This document shows, piece after piece, positions 16,366 through 24,932 of a stretch of DNA of 31,649 nt (positions within the stretch are counted from its first letter, which is position 1; each line of letters begins with the position of its first letter). This stretch comes from JAVJPJ01 sp040217295. Its GTDB lineage: Bacteria > Pseudomonadota > Alphaproteobacteria > Rhodobacterales > Rhodobacteraceae. Under the pieces are notes generated by a model that was not told the origin of the DNA, ran no database searches, and worked only from the letters and a program-made list of their open reading frames with translations. A program made the position numbers and the translations under genes. The stretch lies in the NCBI GenBank assembly GCA_964460185.1, contig CAYWTM010000029.1:1-31649 (forward strand), given 5' to 3'.

Positions 16366-17676
16366 ATGGCACCTCATGTCAGAGCGGCCCGCGACATGGC
16401 ACGGCAAATGCGCGGAGGAAATCCGCTTCGCGCGTCACTATTGCTTGTCCTGATCCTCGCTTTCATGGGGACGGCTGCCGTTTGGGCGGCGATGACCGAA
16501 CTTGACGCCGTGACCCGTGCGGACGGGCGCATCGTGCCAAGCGCCGAGGTGCAGATCGTGCAGCCTGCAGAGCCCGGTGTCATTGCGGATATCCATGTGA
16601 ACGAGGGCGATATCGTGGACGCTGGCGCGCCGCTGGTGACATTGGACGGGCGGCAGATGGAAGGTGAGTTGAGCCAGGCGGAACGGCGGGTCTTGTCGCT
16701 TGAACTTCGCATCTCCCGGCTGGAGGCGGAAATCTCGGGCGAGCCGTTCAATCCCGATCCCGCGCTCGCTGTGGAAAGCCCCGGCGTCGTGGCGTCGGAA
16801 CTGGCCTTGTTCGAGGCCCGGCAAGCCGCGCTGAGAGACGAGATCGCCGTTCTGGAGCGCCAGGCAGGGCAACGCGAGCAAGAGGTTCTTCAGGCTGAGA
16901 CACGGGTGCGGACCTCGGAAGAAATACTGTCACTGCTGCGCGAGGATATCACGGTGATCCGCCCGCTCGTGGAAGACAACATCGAACCAAGGACAACGCT
17001 TATCGGCCTTCTGGGTCGCGAGGCCGAAGCGGTTGGGCGCTTGGCCGAGGCGCGCGCGGCACTGACCGGGGCGCGCGCGTCAGTTGCAGAGATCGAAGAC
17101 CGGATCGTTTCAGCGCTGTCGGCCTCGCGGGCCGAGGCGCTGGATGAACTGGCACGCGCCGAGGCCGAGCTGGACGAAGTGCGGGTCATGTTGCCGGCGC
17201 TAGAAGCCCGTTTCAATCGATCGGTCCTGCGCTCGCCAACCCGAGGGATCGTCAACCAGATCATCCTGACCACTGTCGGTTCGCTTGCCCGGGCAGGCGA
17301 ACCGCTTGTCGAGATCGTGCCGCTTGGTGACGAATTGCTGGTTGAGGCCTATCTCGCCCCCGAAGACGTGGCTTTCGTGCGCCCCGGGCAGGATGTGCGC
17401 GTGTCTCTCACCGCATATGATCCGTCACGCTACGGATCGATTGACGGCAACATCCTGCGTGTCGGTGCAGATGCGGTGACGCGGCCAGATCGGGATGAGA
17501 GGGCCTTTGTCGTGGAGATCCGGACCTCTGGAACACTGACGGATGCCGACGACGCAAGCGTGGATATCCTGCCGGGCATGGTGGCCACGGTCGATATCCT
17601 GTCCGGCAGGCGGACCGTGCTCGAATATCTCACGGAGCCCTTGGTGAGAGTGAAAGACACGGCTCTCAGGGAATAG
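16366..17676 (+). CDS. HlyD-family periplasmic adaptor of type I secretion
   Basis: A 436-residue membrane-fusion protein bridging the ABC exporter and the TolC-like channel. It has a short cytoplasmic N-terminus, one membrane helix (about 22-43) and a first lipoyl half (QPAEPGVIADIHVNEGD, about 66-82). Long coiled-coil helices follow (about 100-285, rich in LE/EA heptads). The second lipoyl half (SVLRSPTRGIVNQIIL, VGSLARAGEPLVEIVPLGDELLV) comes next, then a C-terminal beta domain with the family hallmark DILPGMVATVDILSGRRTVLEYL near 403-425. The ATG lies 3 bases after the ABC stop, with GGAG about 12 bases upstream. It is the last gene of the co-directional run. No other product is likely. 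Confidence 0.95.
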   Translation: MAPHVRAARDMARQMRGGNPLRASLLLVLILAFMGTAAVWAAMTELDAVTRADGRIVPSAEVQIVQPAEPGVIADIHVNEGDIVDAGAPLVTLDGRQMEGELSQAERRVLSLELRISRLEAEISGEPFNPDPALAVESPGVVASELALFEARQAALRDEIAVLERQAGQREQEVLQAETRVRTSEEILSLLREDITVIRPLVEDNIEPRTTLIGLLGREAEAVGRLAEARAALTGARASVAEIEDRIVSALSASRAEALDELARAEAELDEVRVMLPALEARFNRSVLRSPTRGIVNQIILTTVGSLARAGEPLVEIVPLGDELLVEAYLAPEDVAFVRPGQDVRVSLTAYDPSRYGSIDGNILRVGADAVTRPDRDERAFVVEIRTSGTLTDADDASVDILPGMVATVDILSGRRTVLEYLTEPLVRVKDTALRE

Positions 17677-17687
17677 GGCGCCGTGTC
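17656..17687 (+). terminator. hairpin at the end of the secretion operon (weak)
   Basis: GACACGGC (17656-17663) pairs with GCCGTGTC (17680-17687) over a 16-base loop that includes the hlyD-like stop codon. No T-run follows, so intrinsic termination is doubtful. It is the only stem near the end of this operon. Confidence 0.3.
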
Positions 17688-17954
17688 GGATGACCTTCGT
17701 TTGGCAATGGGCCGGATTGTGTGGTGGTCTGCCCGGACAGAACCGCCATCGAGTGACCTGCACCCCGGGGCTCCCTCATTCATGACGGGCGTTGGAGGGT
17801 CCGGTTTTCATGATCTTCGTCGCGTGGTCGGGCAAGCGCATAGGGCGGCTCCGGGTTCGAGTGCGCCAAATGTCTGCCCCATCGACGGGAAGAGCCGTGC
17901 CGGAAAGGATGCTGCGCACCGTCCGATGGCTGCTTTCATCCGATGTTCACAGTT

Positions 17955-19217
17955 TCACGTCGCGTTTGCGCCGCGTTCGTTCTCGGCGTTCTCCATTGCC
18001 CATTCGCCCGCAGCCTCCACGGCGACGGGGGTCGCGGTGGGCAGGACATTGAGGTAACTGTCGGTTTCATCGACCGGGGCAACCGCACGCTGTGTCATCC
18101 GGTAGAGCGCGTAGAGCGCAATCGCGACGAAGGTCACGCCAAGCACCAGCCAGAAGGCGTAGGGATCCAGCTCCTGCATGGCCCGGCCTGCGACAAGCGG
18201 GCCCGCGATTGCCCCAAGCCCGAACGTGAAGACAAGCCCACCGGATGCGGCCGGCATGTCGGAGGCGGCAAGGGAATCGTTCGTGTAGGCCAACAACAGG
18301 GCATATAGCGGCGTGGTCACACCACCGGCGAGAAATGCGGCGACCATCAGCGGCCCGAGATGGCCACCGGTGACCCAACCCAGCCCGCAAGACGCCGCAC
18401 CCATTGCGGCAAGGCCGAAAATCAGCCGTCGCCTGTCAATCCGGTCCGACAGCCATCCGATCGGATATTGCAATACCAGGGCACCGGCGAACAGCATCGC
18501 GATGAAGAGCGCGATTTGGTTCGCCGTCAGGCCGATCTGGGTCCCGAATACCGCGCCCATACCCGATTGCGTCGCATAAACGCTGCCCAACAGGAATATT
18601 CCCACGGTGCCCAAGGGCGAGCCATGGAACAAGTCGCGCAGCGCCATCGGGCGGGCGACCGCCACCACGGGGACGGGGGTCAACGACAGAAGGATCGGCG
18701 CGAATGAAATCGAGACGAGAATCGAGGCACAGATGAAGAGCACGGAGGTGCCCGCGTCACCCAGGGAAAGCAGCCCTTGTGCCCCGATGATGCCGAGGGT
18801 CTGGGCAATCATGTAAGCCGATAGAGTCTTTCCGCGCGTTTCATTGGTGGCAGATGCATTCAACCAGCTTTCGGCCGCGACGTAGATACCTGACATGCAA
18901 AAGCCGACCAGAACCCGCAAGAGCGTCCAGGCCCAGGGCTCCGTCAACAGCGGCAGGGCGATCAACCCTGCCGACATGAAGCTGCCCAGCGCCGCAAAGA
19001 CACGCACGTGACCGACGCGCTGGATCATCAGCGGAGAAACGCGAGCGCCAGACAGGAACCCGACGAAATAACCGGACGTGACGACCGCCAGTTCTGTCGG
19101 TGAAAATCCTTCGATCCCGCCCCGAAGACCAATGAGCGTGAAGTGCATGCCGTTGCCAAGCATGATGAGCACAATGCCAAGCAGCAGAGCCCAGACCCCT
19201 GACAATACCTTGATCAT
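17955..19217 (-). CDS. MFS transporter (YcaD-like)
   Basis: A 420-residue inner-membrane protein with about twelve hydrophobic helices in two halves. It carries the MFS loop motif as GWLSDRIDRRRLIFG in the second half and RVSPLMIQRVGHVRVFA in the first, and SGIYVAAESWLN in helix IV, a feature of YcaD-type carriers. The substrate is unknown. The C-terminus is an Ala/Glu-rich cytoplasmic tail. The ATG at 19217 begins a classical first helix (VLSGVWALLLGIVLIMLGNG). GAGGGGG occurs 13 bases upstream, a little far for a ribosome site. It converges on the secretion operon and is separated from the upstream ABC gene by about 390 bases, so it is probably transcribed alone. Confidence 0.92.
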   Translation of the reverse strand: MIKVLSGVWALLLGIVLIMLGNGMHFTLIGLRGGIEGFSPTELAVVTSGYFVGFLSGARVSPLMIQRVGHVRVFAALGSFMSAGLIALPLLTEPWAWTLLRVLVGFCMSGIYVAAESWLNASATNETRGKTLSAYMIAQTLGIIGAQGLLSLGDAGTSVLFICASILVSISFAPILLSLTPVPVVAVARPMALRDLFHGSPLGTVGIFLLGSVYATQSGMGAVFGTQIGLTANQIALFIAMLFAGALVLQYPIGWLSDRIDRRRLIFGLAAMGAASCGLGWVTGGHLGPLMVAAFLAGGVTTPLYALLLAYTNDSLAASDMPAASGGLVFTFGLGAIAGPLVAGRAMQELDPYAFWLVLGVTFVAIALYALYRMTQRAVAPVDETDSYLNVLPTATPVAVEAAGEWAMENAENERGANAT

Positions 19218-19606
19218 GAAATGCTCTTTGCCCCCTCAAGTCATCCTTGGGTCGGGTCATGGTATGCGCAGCGACGATTCACGTTCTCGCTGCAGCGCCG
19301 CATAAGTTTCCAATTGCGACAGAAGCGGATTTCAGATGCGCGTTCGTGTTGTCTGCTGGACGGAGCCGAATGACAAAGCCCCGTCCTCGAGGGGACCGGC
19401 CCACCAGCGTTTCGTCCGCCTGGCGATCCTTTTCGCAAATGGTTCCTGCGCACGGATTCCCGGCGCTGGCGCTGAGCTGCTGAGGGTTTGCCGCGCTGTG
19501 CTCAGTCCCGGGGGCGCTGCCCCCGGACCCCCGGGATATTTGTGAAACAGAGAACAAGGGGGAGGTGCAAAAGGATGCGCGCGCGCCGCGGGGCAGCGTG
19601 TCGCCG
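19218..19606. other. intergenic region with palindromic repeat
   Basis: This 389-base gap lies between the MFS start and the MsbA-like ABC stop (both genes on minus). It holds the GC palindrome described separately and a purine-rich tail (19540-19580). The MFS promoter should lie here. The frames that cross it have no recognisable product. Confidence 0.6.
19506..19536. repeat. GC-rich palindromic intergenic element
   Basis: Two mutually exclusive stems share the same G-run. CCGGGGGC (19508-19515) pairs with GCCCCCGG (19519-19526), or TCCCGGGGG (19506-19514) pairs with CCCCCGGGA (19528-19536). It is followed by ATATTT and a purine-rich stretch. From memory, closely similar blocks recur between genes in Rhodobacterales genomes, so it is probably a dispersed repeat; only one copy is present here. 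It lies downstream of the ABC gene and could cap or end that transcript. Confidence 0.65.
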
Positions 19607-21364
19607 CTACAGGCCCGTGGTGATGCCGGCGGATTGCAATGCCTGGAGCCGGGCATAGGCGCCATCGGCCGCCATCAGGTCGTCGTGGCGGCCTTCCTCG
19701 ATCACCCGGCCGCGGTCCAGCACCACGATCTTGTCGGCGTCGCGGATGGTGGACAGGCGGTGGGCGATGACCAGGGTGGTCCGCCCCTCGGCCAGCCTGG
19801 CAAGCGCGGCCTGCACCAGGTGTTCGGACTTGGCGTCCAGGGCAGAGGTCGGTTCGTCGAGCAACAAGATCGGTGCGGATTTCAGCATGGCCCGCGCGAT
19901 GGCCACCCGCTGCCTTTGCCCGCCGGACAGGGCGGAGCCGCGCGGGCCTACCGGTGTGTCGAGGCCTTCGGGCAGGGTGGCGGCGAATTCGGTGACCGAG
20001 GCGGCCTCGGCCGCGGCGGCGATTTCGGCCCTGGTGGCCGACAGGCGGCCGAGGCGGATGTTCTCGGCGATGGTGGCGTCGAAAAGCGCCGTTTCCTGGC
20101 CCACCACGGCAATCGCATCGCGCAAGTCTGCGAGATCAAGAGACGCGACCGGGTCGCCCGCGATCGAGATGCGTCCGGACTGCGGGTCAACAAGCCGGGT
20201 CAGCAGGCCGAAAACGGTGGTCTTGCCCGCGCCGGATGGGCCGACCAGGGCCGTGGTCTGCCCTTGTGCGGCGCTGAAGCTGAGGCCGCGCAGCACGGAA
20301 TTTTCGCCATAGCCGAAGACCACGTCGTCGAAGGCGATATCGCCGTGCGGCACGGGTTTGGGGTTGGCCGGCGGCAAGATGGTGGGTTCTGCCTCAAGCA
20401 CGTCATAGAGGCGTTCAAGCGAGGCCATCGCGGCCTGAACCTGCCCGGCGATGTTGGACAAGCGGCGCAGCGGATCGAAGATCAGCGCCAGCGCGGTGAA
20501 GAAGGACATGAACTGCCCGACCGTCTTTTCGCCCGAGATGATCTGTGCGCCACCGTAGTAGAGCACCGCGACAAAGCCCGTCGCCGCGATGATGTCGATC
20601 ATGGCGGGATTGGCCGCGAGCCCTCTTTGTGCGCGGATCGCTTCGCGCAGGAAACGGGCGACTTCGCTTTTGAAGCGCGACGTCTCGTGCTGTTCCAGCC
20701 GGTTCAGTTTGATCGACTGGATGCCGTGGAACATTTCGTCGAGTTGCATCGACAGACGGCCCGCGGCTTCGCGGCTGGCAAGGGTGGTGTTGCGAATGAA
20801 CCGCTGCAGGCCCAGGAGCGGGATCACCAGGAGCGGCACGCCGATCAGGGCAAGCAGCGTCCAGCGCCAGTCCGAGATGAACATGACGCTGAGCAGCGAC
20901 AGGAAGGTGATGGTGTCACGCCCCAGCGACATCACCGCGGTCGAGGCAACGCCCTGAAGCGCCAGCGTGTCGCCGCGCACGCGTTCGATCAAGGAGCCGG
21001 GGGCATTGTCGCGGAAATAGCCGAGGTCGAGGTCGAGCAGATGCCGGACCAGCCTTGTCTGCAGGGATGTGGTCACCCTGAGCCCGATGGCAACGATGAT
21101 CAGGCGCTGGCCGAAACCCGCGACCGCCCGAAGTATGAACACGCCCGAAATCGCCAGCGCGACCCAGGTCACCCCCTGAAGCGAACCGGCTGAAAACAGA
21201 TCATCGAAGAGCGGCTGGATCATGTAGGCAAATGCGCCCAGCGCCGCGCCTTCGATGGTCATCAGAACCCCGGCGGCGATCAGCGCCGGCCAGAACCGTG
21301 CGATATGCTCGCGCCAAAGGCGGCCCAGAAGACGGCGGGCCGTGGATTGCCGTTGCGTGGGCAT
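19607..21364 (-). CDS. ABC exporter, fused permease-ATPase (MsbA-like)
   Basis: A 585-residue half-transporter: six-helix membrane domain (about 15-320) and ATPase domain with Walker A GPSGAGKTT (about 372-380), Q-loop VVGQETALFDATIAENI, signature LSGGQRQ (about 476), Walker B ILLLDEPTSALD and H-loop VIAHR. It is of the MsbA/lipid-A or multidrug exporter type; the cargo cannot be told from sequence. I prefer the ATG at 21364 (MPTQRQ...) since the upstream extension to a GTG at 21433 is low-complexity and not family-like. Neither start has a clear ribosome site. It is divergent from the DUF1330 gene. Confidence 0.93.
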   Translation of the reverse strand: MPTQRQSTARRLLGRLWREHIARFWPALIAAGVLMTIEGAALGAFAYMIQPLFDDLFSAGSLQGVTWVALAISGVFILRAVAGFGQRLIIVAIGLRVTTSLQTRLVRHLLDLDLGYFRDNAPGSLIERVRGDTLALQGVASTAVMSLGRDTITFLSLLSVMFISDWRWTLLALIGVPLLVIPLLGLQRFIRNTTLASREAAGRLSMQLDEMFHGIQSIKLNRLEQHETSRFKSEVARFLREAIRAQRGLAANPAMIDIIAATGFVAVLYYGGAQIISGEKTVGQFMSFFTALALIFDPLRRLSNIAGQVQAAMASLERLYDVLEAEPTILPPANPKPVPHGDIAFDDVVFGYGENSVLRGLSFSAAQGQTTALVGPSGAGKTTVFGLLTRLVDPQSGRISIAGDPVASLDLADLRDAIAVVGQETALFDATIAENIRLGRLSATRAEIAAAAEAASVTEFAATLPEGLDTPVGPRGSALSGGQRQRVAIARAMLKSAPILLLDEPTSALDAKSEHLVQAALARLAEGRTTLVIAHRLSTIRDADKIVVLDRGRVIEEGRHDDLMAADGAYARLQALQSAGITTGL

Positions 21365-21627
21365 GTCGATGTCGGATGGGTGTTGCAGGGCGGTTAGGGT
21401 CCGTGCGGTGGGGCAATCTCTTGCGATGGGCACCAGTTAAGGGATGCAGCCGTATGACACAAGCGACCGAAACCTTGCGAAAATGGCACAGGGGTGTGCG
21501 GGCAGGCCCCGCGCCGGCGCAAAACCGTGCCGGGCGAAGTGGTTGCATCCATGCCGGGGGGTTGGTTTAGTGCGTTCCATGCGCGGATTTGAACCGCGGT
21601 TCAACGCCACAGGAAGGCAAGGACGCA

Positions 21628-21915
21628 ATGCCCAAAGGTTACGTTATCGGCCATATCACGGTGAACAATCCCGAGGCCTACAAGGAATATGTCGAGAAGG
21701 ACACGCCGATCCTTTTGGGGTTGGGGGGCAGTTTCGTCGTTCGTGGCGGGCAGAGCCAGGTGATGGAAGGCGAAACATATCAGCGTCATGTCGTCATCGA
21801 ATTCCCGAGCTACGAGGCCGCGCTGGCCGCCTATAACGACCCGGAATACCAGAAGGTGGCGGACATCCGTCGCCGCAACGCCGACAGCGTGATCTTGGTG
21901 GTCGAAGGCGTCTGA
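21628..21915 (+). CDS. DUF1330 family protein
   Basis: A 95-residue cytoplasmic protein matching the DUF1330 family, a dimeric alpha-beta (ferredoxin-like) fold: MPKGYVIGHITVNNPEAYKEY at the start, a GGSFVVRGG turn, HVVIEFPSYEAALAAYNDPEYQ in the middle and a final SVILVVEGV strand. The biochemical role of the family is not known. The ATG at 21628 is preceded by AAGGAC; the longer frame from 21589 adds residues unlike the family. A GC stem follows the stop. Confidence 0.92.
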   Translation: MPKGYVIGHITVNNPEAYKEYVEKDTPILLGLGGSFVVRGGQSQVMEGETYQRHVVIEFPSYEAALAAYNDPEYQKVADIRRRNADSVILVVEGV

Positions 21916-21933
21916 GCCGGGCAAGCGGCAAAG

Positions 21934-21957
21934 GCGCCCCTTCTGCCGAGGGGGCGC
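21934..21957 (+). terminator. possible terminator stem after the DUF1330 gene
   Basis: GCGCCCC (21934-21940) pairs with GGGGCGC (21951-21957) over a 10-base loop, 18 bases after the stop codon. It lacks a T-run, so it may be Rho-assisted or only an mRNA end stem. Confidence 0.35.
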
Positions 21958-22116
21958 GCGGGGCGCATGGCGTCGCCGCGGCCATGTGGGCAGGCTGCAA
22001 CCGCATCCAAGAAAGCCGCGGGAAACTTGCTTAAAGTCGCCATAAAGCGTCCGTAATTTCAGCATTTTGACCGGCTAGGGCGTCGTTACCGACCTTTGCA
22101 ACCGGATCGCGCGACC

Positions 22117-23148
22117 TTGGCCTATTCCATTTACGTTCTGCCCGAAACGGCGGCCAATATGACCATCACCGGAACCAACGGGGGCAATGGTCTGGACGGG
22201 ATCACCCAGGGCAGCGGCATACATCTGGATGGCGCGACCATCACGCTGCACACAAGGAACTGGCAAGAGGTCCTGATCAACGACAACGATGACAATTTCG
22301 AGGACAACGATGCCGGGCAGAGCATGGCGAACCAGCCTCCGGTCGATGGCATGCCGTTCAATACAGGCGATGTGGTCGAGGCGGAATACAGCTTTGTCGT
22401 GACGGATGGCGACCAGACGTGGACGCTGGTGGCCTTCAACATCCGAAACTCGAGCCCCTCTTACGCGACGGTCGAGGGGCTGGCTTTTGTCGGTCCCCAG
22501 GGTGAATTCCCTCCGATTGATACGCCTTTGACCGTGATCTCGTATCTGGAAGGTCCAAGTTTCGCGGCATCCGACTATGTCACGCCGGTATGCTTCGCCG
22601 CCGGCACCTCCATTGCCGTTCCCGGCGGGGTGGTGGCGGTGGAGGATCTGACCGTCGGGGATCTGGTGCTGACCCGGGATCACGGTCCACAATGCCTGCG
22701 TTGGATCGGCAAACGCCAGGTGGCGGCCTGGGGGCGTTTTGCCCCTATCGAATTCGCGCCGGGCACGATCGGCAATACCGCCCCCCTTCGCGTGTCGCGT
22801 CAGCACCGGTTGCGGTATTCGGGGTGGAAGGCGGAGCTTTTGTTCGGGGAGGATGCGGTGCTTGTTCCTGCGGCTCATTTCGAAAACGGCACCACGATCC
22901 GCCGGGTCGAGGGTGGGCTGATCACCTATGTGCATCTGCTGTTCGACAGCCATCAGATCGTCTATGCCGAAGGGGCAGAGGCCGAAAGCTTCCATCCAAC
23001 GCCGGAAAATCTGGCAAGCCTGAGCCGCGCGGCGCGGCAGGACCTGATCGGTATTTTCCCCGGGCTGGGTGCGGGCCAACTGCCCATCGCAACCCTGGCG
23101 CATCCGCCCCTGACCGGACACGAGGCGCGCGCGCTTCTGTCTGCCTGA
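22117..23148 (+). CDS. Hint-domain (Hedgehog/intein-type) protein
   Basis: A 343-residue protein. An N-terminal domain of about 155 residues (SIYVLPETAANMTITG, then EYSFVVTDGDQTWTLVAFNIR) precedes a Hint_2-type domain. The Hint part begins CFAAGTSIAVPGG with the expected leading Cys at residue 159 (codon 22591), continues VEDLTVGDLVLTRDHGPQ, and has the block-B-like VSRQHR with its His and the LITYVHLLFDSHQIV strand. Such domains can perform self-cleavage, but whether this one does is unknown. There is no signal peptide; several relatives appear beside type I-secreted proteins. I chose the TTG at 22117 (LAYSIYVL) because related proteins start MAY-I-V; the frame is open to another TTG at 22096. 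Ribosome sites are poor for both. The next gene is a shorter Hint paralogue on the same strand. Confidence 0.88.
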   Translation: MAYSIYVLPETAANMTITGTNGGNGLDGITQGSGIHLDGATITLHTRNWQEVLINDNDDNFEDNDAGQSMANQPPVDGMPFNTGDVVEAEYSFVVTDGDQTWTLVAFNIRNSSPSYATVEGLAFVGPQGEFPPIDTPLTVISYLEGPSFAASDYVTPVCFAAGTSIAVPGGVVAVEDLTVGDLVLTRDHGPQCLRWIGKRQVAAWGRFAPIEFAPGTIGNTAPLRVSRQHRLRYSGWKAELLFGEDAVLVPAAHFENGTTIRRVEGGLITYVHLLFDSHQIVYAEGAEAESFHPTPENLASLSRAARQDLIGIFPGLGAGQLPIATLAHPPLTGHEARALLSA

Positions 23149-23309
23149 TCCGTGTCTTGGGGGACCGACACGTCGGCACGGCTGCGGAATTGTGGCAGGT
23201 GTGGACGCGTTTGCCCGAAAGTTGCCTGATTTTGGCCCCGATGCCGGTCTGACAATGGCCTTAACCATGATGAACCCTGACCGGGTCTTTTCAGGTTCGG
23301 GATGCTGCC

Positions 23310-23996
23310 ATGTCCGCTTTGCCCCCTTCGATTGCCGGTGATGAAACCCTTGCTGCGTCGCATTCGCGTGACGATCATGCCGGTTCGCCCCGAGGCGGAA
23401 ACCCCGCCGCGGCGCCCGGCCTGATCGAACAGATGGGGTTCCTGGCGGGAACGCGTCTGGCCACGCCGTTGGGCTATGTGGCCGTTGAACGCCTGACTGC
23501 GGGGGATTTTCTGCTGACGGCGGATGGGAGGCATGCGCGCCTGCGCTGGATCGGGATGCAGCGGGTAGAGGCGAGGGCTGCCCATGCGCCCGTCGTGTTT
23601 CAGACCGGTGTGATGGACAACATGCGCCCGCTGTGCCTGGGCCAGGGCCATCGTCTGATCGTATCGGGCTGGCGGGCCGAGGTTCTGTTTGACGCGGCGT
23701 CTGTCCAGGCGTCCGCCAAAGGGTTCGTCAACGGAGCGGATGTGAGGATCGAAGAGGGCGAGACGGTGACCTATTGTCATTTGCTGTTCGATCGGCACGA
23801 AGTGGTGCTGGCTGAAAACGTGCCGTGCGAAACGCTGCTGCCCGGACCTCCCGGTCTGGCCCGTCTCGATCCCGTCACGCGTGGCAATTTGCTGGCCGCA
23901 TGCCCGGGCATTGCGTCGAAGATCGGGGGTCCGGATGACGGCCCGGCTTTGCCGTTGCTCAACACTGCCGCAGCGGGTGAATTCTGCGCTGTCTGA
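23310..23996 (+). CDS. Hint-domain paralogue lacking the leading Cys
   Basis: A 228-residue protein related to the preceding gene but without its N-terminal domain: a disordered 40-residue lead goes straight into a Hint-like domain. The alignable parts are GFLAGTRLATPLGYVAVERLTAGDFLLT (the leading Cys is Gly 43, codon 23436), LRWIGMQRV, LGQGHRLIVSGWRAEVLF with the His kept, and TVTYCHLLFDRHEVVLAENV. Without the nucleophile, self-cleavage by the usual route is not expected, so it may be a binding or structural derivative. The ATG at 23310 has a modest ribosome site (GGGA). It ends 6 bases before the convergent AEC gene. Confidence 0.85.
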   Translation: MSALPPSIAGDETLAASHSRDDHAGSPRGGNPAAAPGLIEQMGFLAGTRLATPLGYVAVERLTAGDFLLTADGRHARLRWIGMQRVEARAAHAPVVFQTGVMDNMRPLCLGQGHRLIVSGWRAEVLFDAASVQASAKGFVNGADVRIEEGETVTYCHLLFDRHEVVLAENVPCETLLPGPPGLARLDPVTRGNLLAACPGIASKIGGPDDGPALPLLNTAAAGEFCAV

Positions 23997-24002
23997 GCGG
24001 CG

Positions 24003-24932
24003 CTAGCCCACGATCGCGATCCAGGTGGAGGCCGTGATGACAGTCAGCGCCGTGGCGATCAGCACCGATGATGCCGCCACGCGCCGGGCGGCGCCGTACA
24101 TGTCGGCAAAGATGTAGCTGTTGACTCCCGGCCCCATGGCCGCTGTCACCACCGCTGCGCGCAACTGTCCTTCGGTCAGCCCCGTGACGTTTGTGCCCAG
24201 CGTGTAGGCGATCGCCGGATGCACGATCAACGACAGCCCGCAGATCATTGCGATGACCCCGGCATCGCCTTCGGGCTTGTAGCGGCAGAGCACGCCGCCA
24301 AGGCCAAACAGGGCCGCGGGCAGGGCGGCGCGGATCATCAGGTCAAGGGCGCTGTCCAGGATGGCGGGAACCGGCACACCGGTCAGGTTCACCAAGAAGC
24401 CCAAACCGATGCCGATCATCAACGCATTCCGAAACATCGCGACACCGACCGTGCGCACAAGGTGCAGGCCCCGCGTTTCTGCGCGCACGATTTCCATCGT
24501 GGTGATGCCAAGCAGGTAGCAAAACGCGGGGTGGAACGCGACGATGGCGTAGTTGGGCGCCAGCGCGTCCGCGCCATAGGCGCGCTCGGACACCGGAAGC
24601 CCCAGCAAGACCGTATTGGCAAACAGCGCGCTGAACCCGATCGCCACGCAATCCACCCAAGGTCGCCCAAAGATCACGCGTGCCCCGAACAGGGCCGCGA
24701 AAAAGCACACGGTCGACCCGGTGTAAAAGGACACCAGCAGCCCGAAATCCAGATCCGCCCCCAGATCCATCGTCGCGATGGCCGAAAACAACAGGCAGGG
24801 GATCGCGAATTTCTGGGTAAACACCATCAGGCCATCTACGGCGCTGTCCGAAAACAGGCCGCGCCAGACCGCCAGATATCCCGCGCCGACCACAAGGAAG
24901 ACGGGCAGGACGATCGAAAGGATCTGGGTCAT
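24003..24932 (-). CDS. AEC-family (auxin efflux carrier-type) transporter
   Basis: A 309-residue inner-membrane protein with about ten hydrophobic helices in two five-helix halves and the family's helix-break features (FAIPCLLFSAIA near 43-54, FANTVLLGLPVSERAYG near 105-121, and MGPGVNSYIFADMY near the end). Bacterial AEC members export or import small organic acids; the substrate is not predictable. The ATG follows the stop of the MBL gene directly (TGAATG), so translation is coupled. It is the last gene of the minus-strand run and converges on the Hint paralogue. Confidence 0.93.
   Translation of the reverse strand: MTQILSIVLPVFLVVGAGYLAVWRGLFSDSAVDGLMVFTQKFAIPCLLFSAIATMDLGADLDFGLLVSFYTGSTVCFFAALFGARVIFGRPWVDCVAIGFSALFANTVLLGLPVSERAYGADALAPNYAIVAFHPAFCYLLGITTMEIVRAETRGLHLVRTVGVAMFRNALMIGIGLGFLVNLTGVPVPAILDSALDLMIRAALPAALFGLGGVLCRYKPEGDAGVIAMICGLSLIVHPAIAYTLGTNVTGLTEGQLRAAVVTAAMGPGVNSYIFADMYGAARRVAASSVLIATALTVITASTWIAIVG

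Noticed and set aside
17810..18052. Small plus-strand frame starting MIFVAWSGKR with GGAGGG 10 bases upstream
   Set aside because: The ribosome site is good and the start faintly recalls TIR-like domains, but the rest is Arg/Pro-rich and overlaps the MFS gene on the other strand by about 100 bases; more likely chance.
19565..21193. A 542-codon open frame on the plus strand
   Set aside because: Antisense to the MsbA-like ABC exporter, with no recognisable domain.
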